A DNA stretch of 11,357 bases from Oscillospiraceae bacterium (GTDB lineage Bacteria; Bacillota; Clostridia; Oscillospirales; Ruminococcaceae). Both the position numbers and the translations under genes were made by a program. The notes below the pieces were generated by a model, which saw nothing but the letters and a program-made list of their open reading frames with translations, ran no database searches and was not told the DNA's origin. Below are positions 7,267-11,357 of the stretch, piece after piece. How positions within the stretch are numbered: position 1 is the first letter of the stretch; the number at the start of each line of letters is the position of its first letter. The stretch spans positions 1 to 11,357 of the forward strand of contig JAFTNX010000109.1 in the NCBI GenBank assembly GCA_017451665.1, read 5' to 3'.

Positions 7267-7383
7267 AATTTTAAACCTCATTTCTTATGATTTATTTAAT
7301 TTTATACTATTTTCTCCATTAAATCTATAACATTTCAAAAGAAAACTATAACAAAAGTATGATTTACAATTTCCTTAAAATAA
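7267..7383 (-). promoter_or_regulatory. GH3 upstream region with 21-base-spaced direct repeats
   Basis: This AT-rich gap must carry the GH3 promoter. No near-consensus pair is obvious. TATAAA (7306-7301) after TAG is one possible -10; TTGTTA (7353-7348) with TATAGA (7329-7324) and an 18-base spacer is another. The octamer TGTTATAG occurs twice on the minus strand (7353-7346 and 7332-7325), 21 bases apart, which is two helical turns and fits side-by-side binding of a regulator. Low confidence for any one box. Confidence 0.35.
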
Positions 7384-7409
7384 AACTCCTCTGTATTCAC
7401 AAAGGAGTT
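7375..7409 (-). terminator. Intrinsic terminator of the cell-wall-binding protein gene
   Basis: Seven bases after the stop codon, AACTCCTTTGT (7409-7399) pairs with ACAGAGGAGTT (7394-7384), an 11-base-pair stem with one G-T pair and a GAAT loop. TTATTTTAAGG follows, a weaker T tract than usual. It should separate this gene from GH3, which is read in the same direction downstream. Confidence 0.7.
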
Positions 7410-7415
7410 GATATT

Positions 7416-9440
7416 TTATTCAATAGGCTTGTCAGATTTTCCGTCGCTACCGATTATAAAACCGTCTACTGTGGTATTTTTAAGCATAACTCCGTCTTCA
7501 CCAAAGTTATAATAAACTCCACCTATCAGCTGCCAGCCTGTAACAATTTTTCCCTCAGCATTTCCGTAGTAGGTTTTTTCGTCTTTTGTGACAAACTGAT
7601 TTACTGCAAGAAATCCCTTAGTAGTAAAGAGATAATCAATCTTGTCAATGTTGTATTTTCCGGTAACAAGTAATCCGTTTACAAGGTATCTTTTTCCAAG
7701 TTCGTGGTCAAGCCAGCCTTCTCTTGCACGGCCTTTCGAGTCAAAGTAATGAGTTTTTCCGTCAATTTCAGCCTTTGTACCAACGATAGCTTTTCCGTCA
7801 GCACCAAAGTAATAAAGCCCGTCAGAGAGCTTAACCCACTGATTTGTAACATATCCCTTTTTGCTTACGAAATAATACAACGCACCGTCAATCTTGTTAA
7901 GACCGATAGCTTCAGCTCCCGTCTTGTAGAAGTAGCATTTCTTTCCGTCAATTTCATTCCAGCCGTTATCAAAAGCCATTCCGTTTTTGCCACCGAGATA
8001 GTAGTTTACATTTCTGTATTTCTGCCAACCTGTAATAAGTGAGCCGTCTGTTTTAAAGAGGTAATAGTGACCGTCAAGCTGTGTTAAAAGTGTGCACATC
8101 GCTCTTGTTTTTGGATTGAAATAATACTTTTTGCCACCGATTTCCTGCCAGCCAGTCAGGTTAACGCCGTTCTTGTCAAAGTAGTAGGTTTCCTCATTGA
8201 TTTCAAAGAAGCCATTTTTTAAAAGCTGTCCGTCTTCATCAAAGTAATAGGTTTTTCCGTCAATTTCAGTAAAGCCTTCTGCTCTGAAAAAGTCGTCGTC
8301 AAAGTAATATTTTTCGCCGTCAATAGTCTGCCAGCCCTTTTGAGCAACACCGTTTTTGTCAAAATAACAGTAGCCGTTCATTATCTCGACAAAACCCTTT
8401 TCCATAGCACCACTAAGCCCTAAGTAATAGGTTTTTCCGTCAATGACCTGCCAGCCGGTCTGCATTTCATAGTATTCGTTGAAGTAATATCTCTTGTCTC
8501 CGATATTCTGCCAGCCCTTTAATGCGTGGCCGTCAAGCTTTTTGAAGTAGTATCTGTTTCCGTTGAATTCCTGCCAGCCACGGAGCATTTTACCCTCGCC
8601 GTCAAAACAGTATTCAAGACCGTCAATTCTCTGCCAGCCAAAAAGCATTTTGCCTGTTTTCTTTTTGATGTAGTAGGTTTCTCCGTCGATTTCCTGCCAA
8701 CCTCTCAGCATTTTACCATCCTCAGGATTAAAGTAGTAATATGCATCTTCAATCCACTGCCAGCCATAAACAAGTGCGCCGTCGTTACCTAAATAGCTTT
8801 CCTTGGTTTCCTCGTCAGGATACCAGCCTCTCTGCATTATACCCTCGCTGTCAAAGAAATACTTCTTTCCGTCAATTTCATTCCAGCCAGTAAGATAAGT
8901 TCCGTCTTCTTTGAAATAATACTGAATATCACCGATTTTTGCCCAGCCTGTAACAAGCTCACCAGCTGAATTGTAAAATCTTGTAACTCCGTCAACAGTA
9001 ATAAAACCACTGTCAGTAAATCCGTACTTGTTAAAATAAACCTTACTTCCGTTTATTTCAATTGTACCCGTGTAGAATTTTCCGGTATCAGAAGAAAGAT
9101 TGTAATCAGTTCCGTCGATGTTTACAACACCCTTCTGCATAATTCCATCGTCAGCAAAATAATATGTGCTTCCTTTGTAATTCTGCCAGCCTGTAAGCAT
9201 TGTGCCTTCCTTGTCAAAAAGGTAGGTTATTCCGTCAATGCTGTAAAGTCCAACGGCATTTTTTCCGTCTTTATCTGTAATATAATAGGTCTTTCCGTCT
9301 TTTTCGTGCCAGCCGGGTGAAAGATACCTCTTGTAGTAAAAATACCCGAAAAACAAAGCTCCGATAACTGCAATAGTAAACAAAGCAGTAAATATAAGTA
9401 AAAATACGGAAGACACTTTAATGCGTCTTTTACGTTTCAT
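7416..9440 (-). CDS. Membrane-anchored protein of about 30 cell-wall/glucan-binding repeats
   Basis: A 674-residue protein with no recognisable enzyme domain. The N-terminus is basic (MKRKRRIKVS), followed by a hydrophobic helix at about 10-36 with no clear cleavage site, so it looks like a single-pass anchor with the rest outside. From residue 43 to about 655 it is almost entirely CW_binding_1/choline-binding-type repeats of 19-22 residues. The consensus is GWQEIDGKTYYFDxxGxMxT, matching repeats that bind choline, teichoic acid or glucan in streptococcal and clostridial surface proteins. Some repeats lose the GW (for example GLYS, GTIE, LLTQ, QWVK). The tail is short and polar, without an LPxTG sorting motif. 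AAGGA lies 9 bases before the ATG. The gene is divergent from the beta-mannosidase gene and has its own terminator. A tether, scaffold or wall-sensing role is inference; the ligand is not known. Confidence 0.9.
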   Translation of the reverse strand: MKRKRRIKVSSVFLLIFTALFTIAVIGALFFGYFYYKRYLSPGWHEKDGKTYYITDKDGKNAVGLYSIDGITYLFDKEGTMLTGWQNYKGSTYYFADDGIMQKGVVNIDGTDYNLSSDTGKFYTGTIEINGSKVYFNKYGFTDSGFITVDGVTRFYNSAGELVTGWAKIGDIQYYFKEDGTYLTGWNEIDGKKYFFDSEGIMQRGWYPDEETKESYLGNDGALVYGWQWIEDAYYYFNPEDGKMLRGWQEIDGETYYIKKKTGKMLFGWQRIDGLEYCFDGEGKMLRGWQEFNGNRYYFKKLDGHALKGWQNIGDKRYYFNEYYEMQTGWQVIDGKTYYLGLSGAMEKGFVEIMNGYCYFDKNGVAQKGWQTIDGEKYYFDDDFFRAEGFTEIDGKTYYFDEDGQLLKNGFFEINEETYYFDKNGVNLTGWQEIGGKKYYFNPKTRAMCTLLTQLDGHYYLFKTDGSLITGWQKYRNVNYYLGGKNGMAFDNGWNEIDGKKCYFYKTGAEAIGLNKIDGALYYFVSKKGYVTNQWVKLSDGLYYFGADGKAIVGTKAEIDGKTHYFDSKGRAREGWLDHELGKRYLVNGLLVTGKYNIDKIDYLFTTKGFLAVNQFVTKDEKTYYGNAEGKIVTGWQLIGGVYYNFGEDGVMLKNTTVDGFIIGSDGKSDKPIE
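7476..9314 (-). repeat. Tandem array of about 30 coding repeats, 57-66 bases each
   Basis: DNA coding the wall-binding repeats. On the plus strand TTTTTCCGTCAATTTC-like and CTGCCAGCC blocks recur roughly every 60 bases. Copies differ at many positions, so the array is old rather than freshly expanded, though the near-identical blocks could still recombine. Repeat units run from residue 43 to 655 of the protein, with the best-conserved copies in the middle (about residues 220-420). Confidence 0.9.
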
Positions 9441-9573
9441 AAATCATAATCCTTTTTATAAGAATAAATACATAAATATAATAACATTTTTTTTGCTTCA
9501 AATCAAGAGAAAACTACAATTTTCACATAATTATCTTATTTGCCACATTCCGACAATTTTTTTACTATATCTG

Positions 9574-9603
9574 ATTATAATAAAATGAAGTAAACCTTTA
9601 CAA
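9574..9603 (-). promoter_or_regulatory. Possible promoter of the cell-wall-binding protein gene
   Basis: On the minus strand TTGTAA (9603-9598), an 18-base spacer and a perfect TATAAT (9579-9574). Transcription would start near 9567, leaving a long AT-rich leader of about 127 bases in which I see no strong hairpin. A nearer promoter is not convincing. Confidence 0.45.
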
Positions 9604-9620
9604 AATAAACAAGTTGTAAA
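9597..9620. promoter_or_regulatory. Inverted repeat between divergent promoters (candidate operator)
   Basis: TTTACAA (9597-9603) and TTGTAAA (9614-9620) form a perfect 7-base inverted repeat with a 10-base spacer. It covers the proposed -35 box of the repeat-protein gene and ends 15 bases before the -35 box of the beta-mannosidase gene. That is where a regulator acting on both genes could sit. Which family would bind is not known. Confidence 0.45.
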
Positions 9621-9635
9621 CATTAAAAAAATCAG

Positions 9636-9664
9636 TTGACAAAAGGAAATAAAAGGGTTATATT
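9636..9664 (+). promoter_or_regulatory. Sigma-A promoter of the beta-mannosidase gene
   Basis: A perfect TTGACA (9636-9641), a 17-base spacer and TATATT (9659-9664, five of six bases). Transcription would start near 9671, about 39 bases before the start codon. Confidence 0.8.
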
Positions 9665-9709
9665 ATGCTGGAAAACAAAAAATCTTCATTAAAAAAGACG
9701 GTGAAAATT

Positions 9710-11357
9710 ATGATTTTAAAGCTCAATGACGACTGGAAAATGAAAAAGGCAGGGGACAGCGTAAGTTATGTTTGCGACCTGCCTTGCTCGGTGTATAAAA
9801 CACTTACCGACAGCAATGTTCTTGAAAATCCATACTATCGTGATAACGAACTTCGTTCAACATCAATCTGCGAGGAGGATTATGTTTTCACAAAGGAATT
9901 TGAAGTTTCAAAGGAAATGCTTTTAAATGATTTTGTGAAAATCCATTTTTACGGACTTGATACCCTCTGCGAAATCTACATTAACGATAATCTTATAGCA
10001 ACAACAAACAATATGCACTGCCAATGGGATTTTGACGTTAAGGAATACTTAAAGGCAGGCTTAAACCACCTTGAAATCATATGTAAATCACCAATTAACT
10101 ATATAAATAAAATGCAGTCTGAACGTCGTATCTGGGGTGACAGACACGCAATGGACGGCTTCACACACCTTAGAAAACCACATTATATGTTTGGCTGGGA
10201 CTGGGGCCCACAGCTTCCTGATATGGGGATATGGCGTGATGTTGAGCTTTATGGATACACCTACGGAAAGATTTCTGACCTGTACTATTCACAAAAACAT
10301 TCTGATGGAATGGTTACCCTTGACTGTAAGGTGAATTTTGAAAACTATGGCTGTGATAATCTTTGTCTTGATGTGTTTTCACCTGACGGGGAAATGATAG
10401 CTTCCACAAAGGCGACAGCTGATAATGGTGAAGCTACACTTTCTGTTGAAATCACAAACCCACAGCTTTGGTGGGCTAACGGATACGGAAAACAGCCACT
10501 TTATAAAGCACAGGTAAGACTTGTCCGTGACGGGGAAACTATTGACGTAAAGGATACAAATATAGGACTTCGTACCCTTACAATCAGTCAGGAGGCTGAC
10601 CAGTGGGGAAATGAATTCTGTTTTATTTTAAACGGCAAAAAGATTTTTGCAATGGGTGCAAACTACATTCCTGAAGACCAGATTATAACAAGAAGTACAA
10701 AGGAAAAAACCGAAAAACTTCTTGAAAACTGCGTTAAGGCAAATTATAACTTCATAAGAGTGTGGGGTGGGGGACACTATCCGTCTGATGAATTTTATGA
10801 TTACTGCGATAAAGCAGGTCTTATCGTATGGCAGGATTTTATGTTTGCCTGCGCTGCATACCTTCTTACAGATGAATTTGAAAAGGCAGTAAGAAAAGAA
10901 TTTAACGATAATATCATTCGTCTTAGAAACCATCCTTCACTTGGCTTGTGGTGTGGTAATAACGAAATCGAATCAGCATGGGTAGGCTGGGGACTTCCTG
11001 AAGATAACGAGGCTAAGGCTGACTACCTTATTCTTTTTGAAAAAATCATTCCTGAAATTCTTTCACAGCTTGACCCGAATACATTCTACTGGCCGTCATC
11101 ACCTTCGTCAGGTGGTGGATTTGATAATCCGTCTTCAAATCACGCAGGGGATATGCACTACTGGGATGTGTGGCATAACTTCAAGCCGATTGAGGATTTC
11201 AGAAAGTATCATTATCGTTTCTGCTCGGAATATGGCTTTGAATCACTTCCGTCAATCAAGACAGTAAAGACCTTTGCTGATGAAACAAAGGGCGACTATA
11301 ACCTTACTTCACCAGTAATGGATAACCACCAGAAGTGCGATTTCGGAAATGAAAAGA
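9710..11357 (+). CDS. GH2 beta-mannosidase (partial, C-terminus missing)
   Basis: 549 complete codons of a GH2 enzyme that releases beta-D-mannose from the non-reducing ends of manno-oligosaccharides by the retaining mechanism. The sugar-binding beta domain (about 1-175) ends with the beta-mannosidase signature HYMFGWDWGPQLPDMGIW (GWDWGP at 162-167). An immunoglobulin-like domain follows (about 180-290, with PQLWWANGYG near 252-261), then the barrel from about 300 (NGKKIFAMGANYIPED). GNNEIE gives acid/base E419 and FCSEYGFES gives nucleophile E507, 88 residues apart, similar to characterised relatives. FIRVWGGGHYP is also typical. No signal peptide: cytoplasmic. The ATG at 9710 has a weak GGTGA five bases upstream; an in-frame GTG at 9701 lacks a ribosome site. 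Full-length relatives have about 800-900 residues, so roughly a third lies beyond the window. Frame unbroken. Confidence 0.93.
   Translation, partial: MILKLNDDWKMKKAGDSVSYVCDLPCSVYKTLTDSNVLENPYYRDNELRSTSICEEDYVFTKEFEVSKEMLLNDFVKIHFYGLDTLCEIYINDNLIATTNNMHCQWDFDVKEYLKAGLNHLEIICKSPINYINKMQSERRIWGDRHAMDGFTHLRKPHYMFGWDWGPQLPDMGIWRDVELYGYTYGKISDLYYSQKHSDGMVTLDCKVNFENYGCDNLCLDVFSPDGEMIASTKATADNGEATLSVEITNPQLWWANGYGKQPLYKAQVRLVRDGETIDVKDTNIGLRTLTISQEADQWGNEFCFILNGKKIFAMGANYIPEDQIITRSTKEKTEKLLENCVKANYNFIRVWGGGHYPSDEFYDYCDKAGLIVWQDFMFACAAYLLTDEFEKAVRKEFNDNIIRLRNHPSLGLWCGNNEIESAWVGWGLPEDNEAKADYLILFEKIIPEILSQLDPNTFYWPSSPSSGGGFDNPSSNHAGDMHYWDVWHNFKPIEDFRKYHYRFCSEYGFESLPSIKTVKTFADETKGDYNLTSPVMDNHQKCDFGNEK

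Noticed and set aside
7267..7281. ATG at 7281 as the GH3 start
   Set aside because: The GAGG that would serve translation lies within this ATG region and is correctly spaced for the ATG at 7266.
7704..8792. Open frames on the plus strand opposite the repeat gene (7704-8042 and 8526-8792)
   Set aside because: They are antisense reflections of the repeats, low in complexity and without start signals of their own.
7476..9314. Regular repeats considered as a CRISPR array
   Set aside because: The units are in-frame coding repeats of about 60 bases with diverged copies and no unique spacers.
9441..9573. Long leader of the repeat-protein gene as a riboswitch
   Set aside because: The sequence is AT-rich with only a weak five-base stem and no terminator-antiterminator pair.
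10628..10933. Minus-strand open frame within the beta-mannosidase
   Set aside because: It is antisense to the conserved GH2 barrel and shows no independent support.

Overview
The window looks like a chromosomal piece from an anaerobic, plant-fibre-using low-GC Gram-positive bacterium, most like the Ruminococcus/Oscillospiraceae group. This rests on the AT-rich sequence, strong Shine-Dalgarno sites and sigma-A type promoters. It also rests on a GH3 enzyme with inverted domain order (known from Ruminococcus albus and Butyrivibrio), a GH2 beta-mannosidase and a long YYF/GW cell-wall-binding repeat protein. The genus is inferred from gene style only. No transposase, phage gene, tRNA, rRNA or CRISPR array is visible.

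Layout. (a) 1-1592, minus strand: a PP2C-type protein phosphatase and, 25 bases downstream, a metal-dependent amidohydrolase cut by the window edge, both served by a near-consensus promoter at 1564-1592. (b) 1626-4459, plus strand: a divergent promoter, a 72-base sequence that folds into a complete four-way junction, then recG and a LUD-domain (LutC/YkgG-like) protein in one operon. (c) 4467-4497: a hairpin that should stop transcription from both directions. (d) 4504-7266, minus: a cytoplasmic GH3 beta-glycosidase. (e) 7384-9440, minus: a membrane-anchored protein made almost only of about 30 cell-wall/glucan-binding repeats, with its own terminator. (f) 9710-end, plus: a GH2 beta-mannosidase cut by the right edge, divergent from the repeat protein, with a perfect inverted repeat between the two promoters.

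How the genes may work together. The GH3 and GH2 enzymes both lack export signals, so they probably finish the breakdown of imported beta-linked oligosaccharides (gluco- or manno-types) in the cytoplasm. The repeat protein would sit outside the membrane and bind wall polymer or glucan. The phosphatase and recG/LUD genes look like ordinary housekeeping neighbours with no clear link to the sugar genes.

The most unusual item is the four-way-junction element at 1657-1728 in the recG leader. It lies between the predicted promoter and the ribosome binding site and is not a tRNA. I do not recognise it as a named RNA family. It could be a small dispersed (MITE/REP-like) element, an RNA leader, or both.
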